DNA of 64,000 nt from Solidesulfovibrio sp. (GTDB taxonomy: Bacteria > Desulfobacterota > Desulfovibrionia > Desulfovibrionales > Desulfovibrionaceae), in NCBI RefSeq assembly GCF_029978005.1, contig NZ_JARKOZ010000032.1, positions 16,319 to 80,318 on the forward strand, in the 5' to 3' direction. The position numbers and the translations under genes are program-made. Of this stretch, positions 52,961 to 63,439 are shown piece after piece. Numbering within the stretch: the stretch's first letter is position 1; each line of letters begins with the position of its first letter. The notes under the pieces are model-generated. The model was not told the DNA's origin. It did no database searches and saw nothing but the letters and a program-made list of their open reading frames with translations.

Positions 52961-55900
52961 ATGGCGCGCGGCATGCAAAAAGCCGGCCCGATGCGGGCGC
53001 GGGCGATGTACGCCGCTCTCGCGGCCGTGCTCCTTGTCTGCCTCGTGCTGGTCCCGGCCGGAGCCCTGGCCAAGCGCCAGAAAAAGGAGGCCGGCGACGA
53101 CCGGGCGAAGGTCCTGGCCGCGACCTGGCAGGAGGCTTCCCCGGACGAGGGAGGGCTTGAGCGGGCCGTGGTCGCCGGGCTCGCCGGTCTGGGTTCGCGG
53201 CTGACCGGGACCGCCGGCTGCGCCGTGGCCGCCGACGCCGTGGAGGCCTATTTCCAGGGCCTCGGCGCGGGCGAGGTCGGACGCCTGGACTACCGCACGC
53301 CGGTCATGGCCCACGGCCCGGCCACGCTGACCCTGGCCGACGGCCGCTCCGCCGCCCTTTCGCCTCTGGCGCTCAATGCCCTGACCCCGGGGACCGTGCC
53401 GCCGCAGGGGCTCTCGGGCTCAGTGGTCTGGGCCGGGGCGGGGGAATACGCCGACTTCAACGGAAAATCCCCGGACGGGGCCATCGTGCTCATGGACCTG
53501 CGCTCCGGGCGCAACTGGCAGGCCGCGGCCCAGCTCGGGGCCAAGGCGCTCGTCTACGTGGACGCGGACGCCTCCGGGGCCGTGGCCGACGCCGGGCTTT
53601 TCAAGGACAAGTTCGAACTCACGCCGGTGCGCTTCCCGCGTTTCCTGCTTTCGGCCAAGGCCGCCCGGGAGCTTTTCGGCGACTACGCCGCGCTTTCCGG
53701 GAACAAGGCCGGCCCCGTGGCCACTCTCGCCGGCCGGGCCGCCTGGGAGCAGGCCGTGGCCAGCGACGTCTACCTGCTTTTCCCCGGAACCGATCCGGCC
53801 AGGGGCGGCGAGCTTCTGGTGGTCGAAGCCGCCTACGACGCGGCCGCCTTCGCCCCGGGCGACGCCCCGGGCGCGGACGAGGCCGCCTCGGTCGCCGCCC
53901 TGCTGCGTCTGGCCCGGGATTTTTCCGTAAGTCCCCCGGCCCGGCCGACGCTGCTGCTGGCCACCTCCGGCCGGGCCCAGGCCCTGGCCGGGCTGCGCGA
54001 ATTCTACGCCGCCCTGCGCGGCAAGGGAAAGGACCTGCGCGCCAGGTCCCGGGAGGCCCGCGAGGACGTTCGGGCCATCGGCGAGGTCCTGGACGGGCTG
54101 CGCCAGCTGGAGGAGGGGGGCGACGGCGCGGTGGCGCTTCTCGCCCGGCCGGACGTGCGCCGGGCTATGACCGAGACCCTCAAGGACGAGGTGGACGCCG
54201 TCACCACGCGCCTGATGGAACTGCGACTGGCTCCCGGGGAGAAGGACATGGCGGCGCTGGGCGCCCTGGCCGAGCGCCGAGCGCTTTTGCGCCGGCTCCA
54301 GTGGCGCGAGGAGTTCGCCCTGGCCCCGGCCGGGGAGCGCGCCGCGCTGACGGCGCTTGTGCCCAAAGCCCGGGAGCGGCTCACGCGGGCCAGGGAATCG
54401 GCCGAAACCGAGGGGCGCTGCGTGGAAAGCGCCCGCGAGCTGCGAAAGCGCCTGGGCGAGCGGGAGATCACGGCCCAAGTCTCGCTTTACCTTTCCAGCC
54501 ACGGCCAGGGCGTGGGCGGCTTCGCCCGGGGATTTGCCTTCGACGTCAAGCCCGACGTCAACCCGGTCCAGGCCTACGGCCGCATCAACCGCTCCCTCGC
54601 CGCCGCCGCCGGGGCCGCCGTCAAAAGCCAGGGGCTGCCGGCCGGCTATTACCAGGACGGCATGCGCGACGACCGCAGCCGGCCCTGGCAGGGGCTCCTC
54701 CCCGACAGGCCGGCCCTGGGCGGCGAGATCGGCGCCGTCGCCGGCGTGCTCGGCCTGACGCTGGCCACCGTGGCCGATGCCCGCCAGTCCTGGGGCACGC
54801 CCGGCGACGTGCCCGGGGCCGTGGATTTCGCCGCGCTTGCGCGCCAGTCCCGGTTCGTGGCCGCCGTGGTCGCGGACATGGCCGCGCCGGGCTTCGAGGT
54901 GGGCGAAAAGCGGCCGCGAAACGTCTTTTCGAGCCTCACCGGCCGGGCCAACTTCATCCGCCAGGGCGAGCTCTTTCCCGAGCGCCCGGCCCCGGACACG
55001 GTCCTTTGCGTCTACCAGGGCAAGACCCGCTTCTACGCCGCCGCCGACGCCAAGGGCGGCTTCCAGATAAACGGCCTGGCCAACAAGAAGTACGTCCTGG
55101 ACAAGGCCGTCATCGAGGGCTTCCGCTTCGACCCGGACACCGGCGAGGCCGTCTGGGCCATCGACAAGAAGCAGACCGGCAAGGACGCCTACCGGGTCAA
55201 GATGAACCGCAACGCCATGGAAACCGACCTCATCATGTTCGGTTGCCGGCAAAGCACGCTCTTTTCCGCCTTCGACCCCCGCTCCTTCCGCTACTTCACC
55301 CGCATCGAGCTTCTCGACGCCCGGCGCGAGGCCCCGCCCCTGCGCTCCTGGTTCAGCCGCCTGGACACCCTCGACTCCACGCTGCTCTCGGTCTTCCTCG
55401 AACCGGGCACGCCCTACAAGGCCATCCTGTCCGACACCGTGCTGGCCCGGAAGCTCATCCTTTTAAACGCCAGCCCGGAGCACCCCACGGGCACGGGCTA
55501 TCTCGTGGAGGCCTGGCCCGTGCTGCCCGTGACCGAACTGCTCGGGGCCAGGGACATGTGGGAGCTCGTCGGGCCGCGCGTCAAAAACCTCGAGGACCAC
55601 GGCATCGTCAACGAACGCATCCGCGACCTGGAAAAGCGGGGCAGGGACCTGTACGCCAAGGCCGTGGCCGCCGCCGAGGTCAGGCGCTTCGACGCCATGA
55701 TCGCCTCGGCCCGCTCCAGCTGGGCCCTGGCCGTTCGCGTCTACAACGACGTGGAAAAGACCCAGCGCGACGTGCTGCTGGGCGTGCTCTTCTACATCGC
55801 GCTTTTCATCCCCTTCGCCTACTGCGTGGAGCGCGTGGTCTTCAATTTCGCCGACATCCACAAGCGCATCGCCGCCTTCCTCGGCGTCCTGGCCGCGGTC

Positions 55901-57952
55901 ATCGCCGTGGTCTACCAGGTGCACCCGGCCTTCCAGCTGACCTACAGCCCGCTCGTGGTCATCCTGGCCTTTTTCATCCTCGGCCTTTCGGTCATGGTGG
56001 CGCTGATCATCTTCCTGCGCTTCGAGCGGGAGATGACGGCGCTCCAGCGCCGGGCCTCCCACGCCAAGTCCTCGGACATCGGCGGCATGCGCGCCTTCGC
56101 CGCCGCCTTCGTCATTGGCGTCAGCAACCTTCGCCGCCGCAAGGTCCGCACCACGCTCACCTGCCTGACGCTGGTCATCCTCACCTTCACCATCATGAGC
56201 TTCACGAGCGTCAAATCCACCCGCGACGAAGGGGCGGCGCGTTTCGCCGACGCCGCGCCCTACCGGGGTGTGCTGCTTAAAAACGCCGGCTGGCGCTCCC
56301 TGCCGCCCGAGGCCCTGTCCGTGGTGCGCGACGCCTACGCCCGGGGCCTGACCGTCGCACCCCTGGCCTGGCTGGAGCTGCCCGAGAAGACCCTGTCCCC
56401 GGCCACGGTCGTGCGGGCGGGCGAGCGCGCCGAGGCCGTGCAGAGCTTCCTCGGCCTGTCCGACCAGGAGGCCGCCGTCGGCCGCATGCGCGGGCTCCTC
56501 GTCGCCGGGCGCTGGTTTACCCCGGAGGACCGCGACGCCGTGCTCCTGCCCGCGCCCATGGCCGAGCGCCTGGGCGTCGCCCCGGGAGATGCGGTCACGC
56601 TCTTCGGCCGGTCCTTCACCGTGGCCGGCATCCTGCGCAAGAACGCCCTGGACGACCGGCTGGACCTCGACGGCGAGCCCGTCACCCCGGTGGTCTATCC
56701 CACCGAGGCCATGGCCGAGACCTCGGAGGTCGAGAAGGAGGCCGTGGAGTCCGGCGAGGACGTCAAGTCCATGCAGGCCCGCTACCAGCACATCGACGAT
56801 GACCTGACCGTGGTCGTGCCCTACGACACGCTCATGGGCCTGGGCGGGCAGCTCAAGTCCATTGTGGTCGCCCCGTCCGCCGATGCCCTGGTCATGGGCA
56901 AGGCGTCGGCCGATGACGGCTCGGAACTGGCGGCGCGCCTGGCCGACCGCTTCGGCCTGGCCGTCTTTTCCGGTCAGCCGAGCGGCGTGTTCGTCTACCA
57001 CGCCGGAGACGCCCTGGGCTACGCCGGGGTGCCCAACATCCTCGTGCCCCTGGTCATCTCCGTGCTCATCGTGCTCAACACCATGATCGGCGCGGTCTTC
57101 GAGCGCAAGCGCGAGATCGGCGTCTACACCGCCGTGGGCCTGGCCCCGTCCCACGTCTCCTTCCTTTTCATCGCCGAGGCCTTGGCCTTCGCCGTCATCA
57201 GCGTGGTCCTGGGCTACCTGCTGGCGCAGGTCACGGCCGGGCTCCTCTCCGGCACCAGCCTGTGGGCCGGCATGACCGCCAACTATTCCTCCATGGCCGG
57301 CGTGGCCGCCATGGGCCTGGTCATCGCCGTGGTGCTGCTCTCCGTGGTCTACCCCTCGCGCCTGGCCGGCCAGATCGCCATCCCGGATGTCAACCGCTCC
57401 TGGTCCATGCCCGAACCGGTGGACGGCGCGATCAGGACCCGCCTGCCGTTTCTGGTGCGCGTGCGCGAGCAGGAGTGCGCCGGAGGCTTTCTCTTCGACT
57501 ATTACGGCACCCATCAGGACGTCTCCCACGGCCTTTTCGCCACGGCCGACGTGGACTACGCCTTCGAGTGCCCCTGGGACGCGCCCGGCGCGCCGCCGCA
57601 CCCCAAGGAGCGCTTTCCGGAATTCTGCGACCTCAAGGCCTGCATGCGCCTGACGGCCACAGTCTGGCTCGCGCCCTTCGATTTCGGCATCAAGCAGGCC
57701 GTGGCCATCACCTTCATTCCGTCCCCGGACACGCCCGGCTACATGGAGATCGACGTGGAACTGTCGCGCCAGGCCGGCGAGGCCGGCATGTGGAAGCGGC
57801 TCAACAAGGGCTTCGTCAACGACCTGCGCAAGCAGCTCCTCGTGTGGCGCTCCCTGGAGGAGGCCGTGCGCGTGGCGTATGAGGACAAGGTGGTGAGCGA
57901 CTTCAACGCCAGGATGCGCGGCGGGCCGACGCACGAAGAGGCCGGCGCATGA
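52961..57952 (+). CDS. Giant FtsX-type permease with degenerate M28-peptidase-like ectodomain
   Basis: The protein has 1663 residues. Residues 1-38 are a signal or membrane anchor. Residues about 45-350 look like an M28 aminopeptidase with a PA-like insert (VVWAGAGEYADF near 155; LLVVEAAYDAAAF near 284), but the usual HxD metal motif reads AAYD and the GEE motif is absent, so it should be inactive. Residues 350-930 are a further ectodomain. Three membrane helices follow (about 938-1030), then an FtsX core: helix near 1065-1090, ectodomain to about 1365, three helices with ERKREIGVYTAVG (about 1377). A 170-residue C-terminal domain follows. It overlaps the next gene by four bases. Confidence 0.75.
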   Translation: MARGMQKAGPMRARAMYAALAAVLLVCLVLVPAGALAKRQKKEAGDDRAKVLAATWQEASPDEGGLERAVVAGLAGLGSRLTGTAGCAVAADAVEAYFQGLGAGEVGRLDYRTPVMAHGPATLTLADGRSAALSPLALNALTPGTVPPQGLSGSVVWAGAGEYADFNGKSPDGAIVLMDLRSGRNWQAAAQLGAKALVYVDADASGAVADAGLFKDKFELTPVRFPRFLLSAKAARELFGDYAALSGNKAGPVATLAGRAAWEQAVASDVYLLFPGTDPARGGELLVVEAAYDAAAFAPGDAPGADEAASVAALLRLARDFSVSPPARPTLLLATSGRAQALAGLREFYAALRGKGKDLRARSREAREDVRAIGEVLDGLRQLEEGGDGAVALLARPDVRRAMTETLKDEVDAVTTRLMELRLAPGEKDMAALGALAERRALLRRLQWREEFALAPAGERAALTALVPKARERLTRARESAETEGRCVESARELRKRLGEREITAQVSLYLSSHGQGVGGFARGFAFDVKPDVNPVQAYGRINRSLAAAAGAAVKSQGLPAGYYQDGMRDDRSRPWQGLLPDRPALGGEIGAVAGVLGLTLATVADARQSWGTPGDVPGAVDFAALARQSRFVAAVVADMAAPGFEVGEKRPRNVFSSLTGRANFIRQGELFPERPAPDTVLCVYQGKTRFYAAADAKGGFQINGLANKKYVLDKAVIEGFRFDPDTGEAVWAIDKKQTGKDAYRVKMNRNAMETDLIMFGCRQSTLFSAFDPRSFRYFTRIELLDARREAPPLRSWFSRLDTLDSTLLSVFLEPGTPYKAILSDTVLARKLILLNASPEHPTGTGYLVEAWPVLPVTELLGARDMWELVGPRVKNLEDHGIVNERIRDLEKRGRDLYAKAVAAAEVRRFDAMIASARSSWALAVRVYNDVEKTQRDVLLGVLFYIALFIPFAYCVERVVFNFADIHKRIAAFLGVLAAVIAVVYQVHPAFQLTYSPLVVILAFFILGLSVMVALIIFLRFEREMTALQRRASHAKSSDIGGMRAFAAAFVIGVSNLRRRKVRTTLTCLTLVILTFTIMSFTSVKSTRDEGAARFADAAPYRGVLLKNAGWRSLPPEALSVVRDAYARGLTVAPLAWLELPEKTLSPATVVRAGERAEAVQSFLGLSDQEAAVGRMRGLLVAGRWFTPEDRDAVLLPAPMAERLGVAPGDAVTLFGRSFTVAGILRKNALDDRLDLDGEPVTPVVYPTEAMAETSEVEKEAVESGEDVKSMQARYQHIDDDLTVVVPYDTLMGLGGQLKSIVVAPSADALVMGKASADDGSELAARLADRFGLAVFSGQPSGVFVYHAGDALGYAGVPNILVPLVISVLIVLNTMIGAVFERKREIGVYTAVGLAPSHVSFLFIAEALAFAVISVVLGYLLAQVTAGLLSGTSLWAGMTANYSSMAGVAAMGLVIAVVLLSVVYPSRLAGQIAIPDVNRSWSMPEPVDGAIRTRLPFLVRVREQECAGGFLFDYYGTHQDVSHGLFATADVDYAFECPWDAPGAPPHPKERFPEFCDLKACMRLTATVWLAPFDFGIKQAVAITFIPSPDTPGYMEIDVELSRQAGEAGMWKRLNKGFVNDLRKQLLVWRSLEEAVRVAYEDKVVSDFNARMRGGPTHEEAGA

Positions 57953-59931
57953 ACGCTTCCCGGGCCATACGTCTTCGCGCCGTGCTCCTGGGCGTCGTCC
58001 TGGGGCTGGTCGTGTGCGCCGTCACGCCGCTGAATAACCTCTATTACGGGGCCACGCCCCTGGGCGGCGGCCATTTCCCCCTGGCGCCCTTTTTCATCCT
58101 GGTCTGGCTGACGCTTCTGGCCGCCGGCCTGGGCCGCCTGCTGCGCGGCCGGGCCGTGCTCACCGGCACGGACCTCATGGTCTGCTGGATGCTCATGGTC
58201 GTGGTCTCGGGCGTGGCCCACACCGGCTTGGCCAGGACCTTTTTCCTCAACATCACCGCCCCCCTGCATTTCGCCACCGAAGGCAACCAGTGGAAGCAGG
58301 TGCTCGGACCGCTCCTGCCGCTGGGCTGGTATCCCGGCGACCCCGACGCCGTGGAGACGCTTTATAACGGCCTTTCCGGCGGCTACACCATGTCCTGGCC
58401 GGCCGTGCTGGCCGCCATCCCCTGGAAGGCCTGGGCCGGGCCGCTGGCCGCCTGGGGCGTGTTCGTGGGCCTGTGCTTTTTCGTCATGCTCTGCCTGGCC
58501 AACCTCTTTTCCCGGCAGTGGGTGTCCAACGAGCGCATGAACTTCCCCTTGCTGCGCCTGCCCGAGGCCATGACCGGGGCCATGGACGCCGGCGGGCTGG
58601 CCGGGTTTTTCACCGACCGCTTCCTGTTGTGCGGCGCGCTGGCGAGCGTCTGCCTGCACACCGTAAACGGCATCGGCTTCTACGACCCCTCGGTGCCGCA
58701 ACTGCCGACCCTCATCCTGGCCGGGCCGTATTTCCCCAAGACCGGGCTTTTTTCCGGCTTCACCAAGCTCAAGATCTATTTCTACCCGGCGTTTATCGGC
58801 TTCGCCTTTCTCACCGCCCGCCAGATTTCCCTGAGCTTCTGGGTGTTTTTCCTGCTCGGCGGGCTTTTTTACGGCGTGCTCGACGTGTTGGGCCAGCAGG
58901 TGCCGGCCTCGGCGCTCGGCGTCACCTTCGGCCCGACCCTGGCCCTGCCCGAGGAGACGCAGATGATCGGCGCCTACGGCGTCTTTTTCTGCTTCATCCT
59001 CTGGCTGGCCCGCCACCATCTCCTCGACGCGGCCCGCGACGCCGTCCGGCTGCGTTTTCGCGGCCCGGACGAGGCCGAGTGGGTGGGGGCCGGCGCGTCG
59101 CTGTGGGGGCTTTTCCTCGGCGGCGGGGCGCTGGTCGCCTGGAGCGTGTCCTTTGGCATGCCCCTTGGCCAGGCGGTGCTCCTTTTCGGCGCGTTTTTCA
59201 TGGTCATGCTGGTGGCCAGCCGCATCGTCTGCCAGGGCGGCCTCGCCTACTTCACCCTGACCGCCGCCCCGACCGACGGCCTGCTGGCCCTCTGCGGCAC
59301 GGGGATATTGAGCCGCATGTCCCTGCTCATGGCCGCGGTCATGCAGAAGATGCTTTTCGTCGATCTGCGGGAGTCGCTTCTGCCGTCGCTTTTCCACGCC
59401 GCCAAGGTGGGGGAGGGCAGGCGTCCCAAGGCGCTGTACCTGGCCGGCATCGTCCTCGCTCTGGCCCTGGCCGTGTGCGTGTCCTTCGCCGCCGTCCTGG
59501 CCGTTTGCCACAAGTACGGCCTGCGCGATTTGCAAATGGACTGGGAGACCCAGACCGTGACCACGGTCTACGAGAACGTCCAGCGCCTGGTGGAGGCCCC
59601 GGCCGGGACCAACCGCACGGTGGTAGGCTTCGCGGTCATGGGCGCGGCGGTCATGTTCGCCCTGGTCGTCGCCTACCAGCGCTTCTACTGGTGGCCCATC
59701 CACCCCATCGGCTACCTGACCATGTATTCCTCGGCCATGCGCATCCTGTGGTTCTCCTTTTTCCTCGGCTGGCTCTGCAACCACCTGACCCTGCGCTACG
59801 GCGGCATCCTCCTGCTCAAGCGGGTGCGGCTGCTCTTCATCGGCCTGATCCTGGGCGACTTTTTGATGGGCGGCATCTTCGCCGTGATCGGATTGTGGAC
59901 GGGGCAGAGTTATCTGGTGCTGCCGAATTAG
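57949..59931 (+). CDS. Large polytopic membrane protein, OPT-like (DUF6785/DUF6784 type)
   Basis: The 660-residue protein has about 14 hydrophobic segments. The cytosolic motif QWVSNERMNFPLLRLPEAM resembles the ERLxFPLxxLP signature of the DUF6785 family, and the C-terminal part (YQRFYWWPIHPIGY) resembles DUF6784. Such proteins are distantly like oligopeptide transporters and are uncharacterised. The start is coupled to the giant permease by an ATGA overlap, which argues for one complex. Confidence 0.7.
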   Translation: MNASRAIRLRAVLLGVVLGLVVCAVTPLNNLYYGATPLGGGHFPLAPFFILVWLTLLAAGLGRLLRGRAVLTGTDLMVCWMLMVVVSGVAHTGLARTFFLNITAPLHFATEGNQWKQVLGPLLPLGWYPGDPDAVETLYNGLSGGYTMSWPAVLAAIPWKAWAGPLAAWGVFVGLCFFVMLCLANLFSRQWVSNERMNFPLLRLPEAMTGAMDAGGLAGFFTDRFLLCGALASVCLHTVNGIGFYDPSVPQLPTLILAGPYFPKTGLFSGFTKLKIYFYPAFIGFAFLTARQISLSFWVFFLLGGLFYGVLDVLGQQVPASALGVTFGPTLALPEETQMIGAYGVFFCFILWLARHHLLDAARDAVRLRFRGPDEAEWVGAGASLWGLFLGGGALVAWSVSFGMPLGQAVLLFGAFFMVMLVASRIVCQGGLAYFTLTAAPTDGLLALCGTGILSRMSLLMAAVMQKMLFVDLRESLLPSLFHAAKVGEGRRPKALYLAGIVLALALAVCVSFAAVLAVCHKYGLRDLQMDWETQTVTTVYENVQRLVEAPAGTNRTVVGFAVMGAAVMFALVVAYQRFYWWPIHPIGYLTMYSSAMRILWFSFFLGWLCNHLTLRYGGILLLKRVRLLFIGLILGDFLMGGIFAVIGLWTGQSYLVLPN

Positions 59932-59940
59932 GAACGCCTG

Positions 59941-61899
59941 ATGTACGACGACAAGGAACTTGCCGAATACCGGGACCTGCTGCCCGCGCCGAAGCACTTC
60001 GAGGAGGGCTTCGACTGGAAGACCATTGTCGGCGCGGTGTTCATCGGCTTCCTCATGATGCCGGGCAGCATGTACCTCCAGCTCGTCATCGGCACGGGCA
60101 TCGGACCGGCCGCCCGCTGGGTCACCATCATCCTGTTCGCCGAGATCGCCAAGCGCGCCTACACCGAGCTCAAGCAGCAGGAAATCTTCCTGCTCTATTA
60201 CATGGCCGGCGCGGCCATGGCCTCGCCCTTCCACGGCCTGCTCTGGAACCAGTACCTCGTGCAGTCCGACGCGGCCAAGATGCTGGGCCTGACCGACCTC
60301 ATCCCGACCTGGGTCGCGCCGGGGCCGGACTCCGAATCCCTGGTCGCGCGCACCTTCTTCCACCGCGACTGGCTCGTCCCCATACTGCTTCTGGTCGGCT
60401 CCCAGATCGTGCAGCGCATCGACCACTTCGGCCTGGGCTACGCGCTCTACCGCGTGACCTCCGACGTGGAGAAGCTGCCCTTTCCCATGGCCCCGGTCGG
60501 GGCGCTGGGCACCATGGCCCTGGCCGAGTCCACCGAGGACCGCAAGACCGGCTGGAAGTGGCGGGTTTTTTCCATAGGTGGCATGATCGGCCTGGCCTTC
60601 GGCGCGCTCTACGTGCTTTTTCCCGTGGTCTCGGGCCTGGTCTTCACCGAGCCCGTGCGCCTGATCCCCATTCCCTGGGCCGACTTCACCCGCAACACCG
60701 AGCATTGGCTCCCGGCCGTGGCCACGGGCATCCAGTTCGACCTGGGCCTGGTCTTCACCGGCATGGTGCTGCCGTTTTGGGCCGTCATCGGCGGCTTGGT
60801 CGGCCTGGCCGTCACCTTCGTGGCCAACCCCGTCCTGTACGACCACGGCGTGCTGCACCGCTGGCGGCAGGGCATGGGCACGGTGGAGACGGTCTTCGCC
60901 AACAACTTCGACTTCTACATGTCCTTCGGCATCGGCCTTGGCCTAGCCATCGGCGTCATCGGCGTATGGCAGGTGGCCAAGTCGCTGCGCAAGGGCGGCG
61001 TGGGCGGCGCGGCCTACAAGGCGCTTTTCGACACCAACAAGGCGCGCGGCGACATCAACTTCTGGCTCTCCATCGGCATCTACGTCTTCTCCACCCTGGC
61101 CTACGTCGGCATGTGCCTGTTTCTCGTGCCGCAGTTCCCCTGGATGTTCTTCGTGCTCTACGGCTTCGTCTACACGCCGATCATCTCCTACATCACGGCC
61201 CGCATGGAAGGCATCGCCGGCCAGTTCGTGAGCCTGCCGCTGGTGCGCGAGGCCAGCTTCATCGCCGGGGCGAAGTTCTTCGGCTACCAGGGCATCGAGA
61301 TCTGGTACGCCCCCATCCCCATCCACAACTACGGCAAGGCGACGGTGGACTTCCGGGAGATCGAGCTGACCGGCACCAGCCTTCGCGGCATCATCAAGGC
61401 CGAGATCGTGGTCTTTCCCGTGGTCATGACCGCGAGCCTGCTTTTTTCCCAGTTCATCTGGCAGCTCGCTCCCATCCCCTCGGCCAGCTACCCCTACGCC
61501 CAGGAGCTCTGGCACCTGCAAGCCCTCAACACCCTGCTCATGCAGACCTCGACCCTGGAGGGCAACTCGCTTTTCTTCCAGGCGTTAAACGGCTGGTACG
61601 TCTCGGCCGGCCTGGGCCTGGGCCTGGTGACGTACTTCCTGCTCATGCTCTTCGGTCTGCCGGTGCTCCTGGTCTACGGCATCGTGCGGGGCCTGGGGCA
61701 AAGCGTGCCCCACGGGCTTATCCTCGAGGTGGTGGGCGCGCTTCTGGGCCGCTACTACTTCCTCAAGCGCTACGGCAAGAAATGGCGGCAGTACGCGCCG
61801 GTGCTCCTGGCCGGCTTCTCCTGCGGCATGGGGCTCATGGGCATGTTCGCCATGGGCGCGACGCTCATCCTCAAGTCGCTGGGGAAGCTTGCCTATTAG
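59941..61899 (+). CDS. Large polytopic membrane protein, OPT-like 'peptide transporter' type
   Basis: The 652-residue protein has about 13 hydrophobic segments. It shares the layout of the preceding protein, including a basic-loop motif before proline (RVTSDVEKLPFPMAPVGA) and a C-terminal HGLILEVVGALLGRYYF. Homologues are usually annotated as peptide transporters on weak grounds. It starts nine bases after the previous stop. The pair may form a heteromer. Substrate and direction are unknown. Confidence 0.68.
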   Translation: MYDDKELAEYRDLLPAPKHFEEGFDWKTIVGAVFIGFLMMPGSMYLQLVIGTGIGPAARWVTIILFAEIAKRAYTELKQQEIFLLYYMAGAAMASPFHGLLWNQYLVQSDAAKMLGLTDLIPTWVAPGPDSESLVARTFFHRDWLVPILLLVGSQIVQRIDHFGLGYALYRVTSDVEKLPFPMAPVGALGTMALAESTEDRKTGWKWRVFSIGGMIGLAFGALYVLFPVVSGLVFTEPVRLIPIPWADFTRNTEHWLPAVATGIQFDLGLVFTGMVLPFWAVIGGLVGLAVTFVANPVLYDHGVLHRWRQGMGTVETVFANNFDFYMSFGIGLGLAIGVIGVWQVAKSLRKGGVGGAAYKALFDTNKARGDINFWLSIGIYVFSTLAYVGMCLFLVPQFPWMFFVLYGFVYTPIISYITARMEGIAGQFVSLPLVREASFIAGAKFFGYQGIEIWYAPIPIHNYGKATVDFREIELTGTSLRGIIKAEIVVFPVVMTASLLFSQFIWQLAPIPSASYPYAQELWHLQALNTLLMQTSTLEGNSLFFQALNGWYVSAGLGLGLVTYFLLMLFGLPVLLVYGIVRGLGQSVPHGLILEVVGALLGRYYFLKRYGKKWRQYAPVLLAGFSCGMGLMGMFAMGATLILKSLGKLAY

Positions 61900-62091
61900 G
61901 GTGGAGTTCAAGGCTTGACGTCTCTTCCGGTCCTGGAGTATCAACTTCGGTTTGGCGTTGGGTCCGAAGGGGCCGCCGCCTTCCCGTGCCCTGCGGGAAA
62001 CGGCCTTGACTCCGGGGAAAAACGACTTACCAGGGTGTCACACCCGCCCCGACCGGACCACGCCGCGCGGACAACGCGCAAGGAGAAACGC
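61900..62091. promoter_or_regulatory. rpoZ: Gap with candidate rpoZ promoters
   Basis: TTGACG (61915-61920) and TATCAA (61939-61944) are 18 bases apart; a second pair, TTGACT (62006-62011) and TACCAG (62028-62033), is 16 apart. A small hairpin TTCCCG-N7-CGGGAA lies at 61981-61999. No ORF or terminator with a T-run was recognised. Confidence 0.45.
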
Positions 62092-62316
62092 ATGGCGCGC
62101 ATTACCGTCGAAGACTGCCTGGAAAAGATCAACAACCGGTTTCTCATCGTGCAGATGGCCATCAAGCGGGTGCACCAGTACCGCGAGGGCTACGATCCCC
62201 TCATCGAGTGCAAGAACAAGGAAGTTGTCACCGCCCTGCGGGAAATCGCCGCCGGCGAAGTGCTGCCGAGCGAACCCATCGTGGAAGCGGGCGTGCTGCT
62301 GCCTGAAAACGAATAG
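62092..62316 (+). CDS. rpoZ: DNA-directed RNA polymerase omega subunit
   Basis: Omega assists assembly of RNA polymerase through the beta-prime subunit. The 74-residue protein starts [22 protein letters not shown], the family pattern, with the conserved helix [19 protein letters not shown] lies ahead of the ATG; the frame stays open upstream to 61915 but that part has no family character. It precedes dnaJ by eight bases. Confidence 0.95.
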   Translation: MARITVEDCLEKINNRFLIVQMAIKRVHQYREGYDPLIECKNKEVVTALREIAAGEVLPSEPIVEAGVLLPENE

Positions 62317-62324
62317 CTGCAATC

Positions 62325-63437
62325 ATGCCCCGGGATTACTACGAAGTGCTCGGCGTAGAACGCGGCGCCGATGACGACACCATCAAGAAGGCCTACCGCC
62401 AGATGGCCTTCAAGTACCATCCGGACCACAACCCCGACGATCCCGAGGCCGAATCCAAGTTCAAGGAAGCGGCCGAGGCCTACGAGGTGTTGCGCAACGC
62501 CGAGACCCGCGCCCGGTACGACCGTTTCGGCCACGAGGGCCTGGGCGGCAACGGCTTCGGCGGCTTCGGCTCCACGGACGACGTCTTCAGCGCCTTTTCG
62601 GACATCTTTGGTGAGTTCTTCGGCTTCGGCGGCCGGGGGAGCACGCGCGGCCCCCGCCCCCAGTCCGGCAACGACCTGCGCTACGACCTGACCGTGTCCT
62701 TCCGCGACGCGGCCAAGGGCACCGAGGTCTCGCTCAAGATCCCCAAAAACGTCCAGTGCCACGTCTGCGGCGGCTCCGGGGCCGAGCCCGGAACCTCGCC
62801 CGAGACCTGCAAGCAGTGCGGCGGCACGGGGCAAGTGGTCCAGAGCCAGGGCTTTTTCCGTATCGCCGTGACCTGTCCCATCTGCCGGGGCGAGGGCAAG
62901 GTCGTGACCTCGCCGTGCCGGGAGTGCCGGGGCAGGGGGGTCACGCGCCAGACCCGCGATCTCAAGGTGCGGGTGCCGGCGGGCGTGGACGACGGCAGCA
63001 GGCTTCGGCTTCGCGGCGAGGGTGAGCCGGGGCTTCACGGTGGGCCTCCGGGCGACCTCTACGTCATTCTCCACGTCGAGCCGGACAAGGTCTTCGAGCG
63101 CCAGGGGCAGAACCTGGTGCTGCGGGCCGAGATCAGCTTCGTCCAGGCGGCGCTTGGCCACAAGATCGAGGTGCCGACCCTCGACGGCCATGAGACCATG
63201 GACATCCCCAAGGGCACGCAAAGCGGCGAGGTTTTCTCGCTGCGCGGCCTCGGCCTGCCCGTGCCCGGATCGAGCCGCAACGGCGACCTGCTGGTCGAGG
63301 TGACGGTGGTCACGCCCAAGAACCTGACCAAGAAGCAGGAGGAGCTTTTGCGCGAGTTCGAGAAGCTCGACGAGCAAAAGCCCATGAAGAAAGTGAAGAA
63401 TTTTTTCCGCAAGGCCAAGGAGGCCATGGGGAACTAG
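62325..63437 (+). CDS. dnaJ: Chaperone protein DnaJ
   Basis: DnaJ stimulates the DnaK ATPase and binds unfolded protein. The 370-residue protein has a J domain with YHPDHNP (residues about 31-37), a Gly/Phe-rich region (75-105), four CxxCxGxG zinc repeats ([32 protein letters not shown], about 144-205) and the C-terminal substrate domains. It is a full type I DnaJ. The genes dnaK and grpE are not in the window. Confidence 0.95.
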   Translation: MPRDYYEVLGVERGADDDTIKKAYRQMAFKYHPDHNPDDPEAESKFKEAAEAYEVLRNAETRARYDRFGHEGLGGNGFGGFGSTDDVFSAFSDIFGEFFGFGGRGSTRGPRPQSGNDLRYDLTVSFRDAAKGTEVSLKIPKNVQCHVCGGSGAEPGTSPETCKQCGGTGQVVQSQGFFRIAVTCPICRGEGKVVTSPCRECRGRGVTRQTRDLKVRVPAGVDDGSRLRLRGEGEPGLHGGPPGDLYVILHVEPDKVFERQGQNLVLRAEISFVQAALGHKIEVPTLDGHETMDIPKGTQSGEVFSLRGLGLPVPGSSRNGDLLVEVTVVTPKNLTKKQEELLREFEKLDEQKPMKKVKNFFRKAKEAMGN

Positions 63438-63439
63438 CC

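Noticed and set aside
57739-60858. A 1039-codon open frame on the minus strand
   Set aside because: His/Gln/Gly/Ala-rich antisense reading of real genes, with no recognisable motif or ribosome site.
58473-62009. A 1178-codon open frame on the plus strand over the two OPT-like genes
   Set aside because: It is out of frame with two well-formed membrane proteins and is Arg/Pro/Gly-rich without domains.
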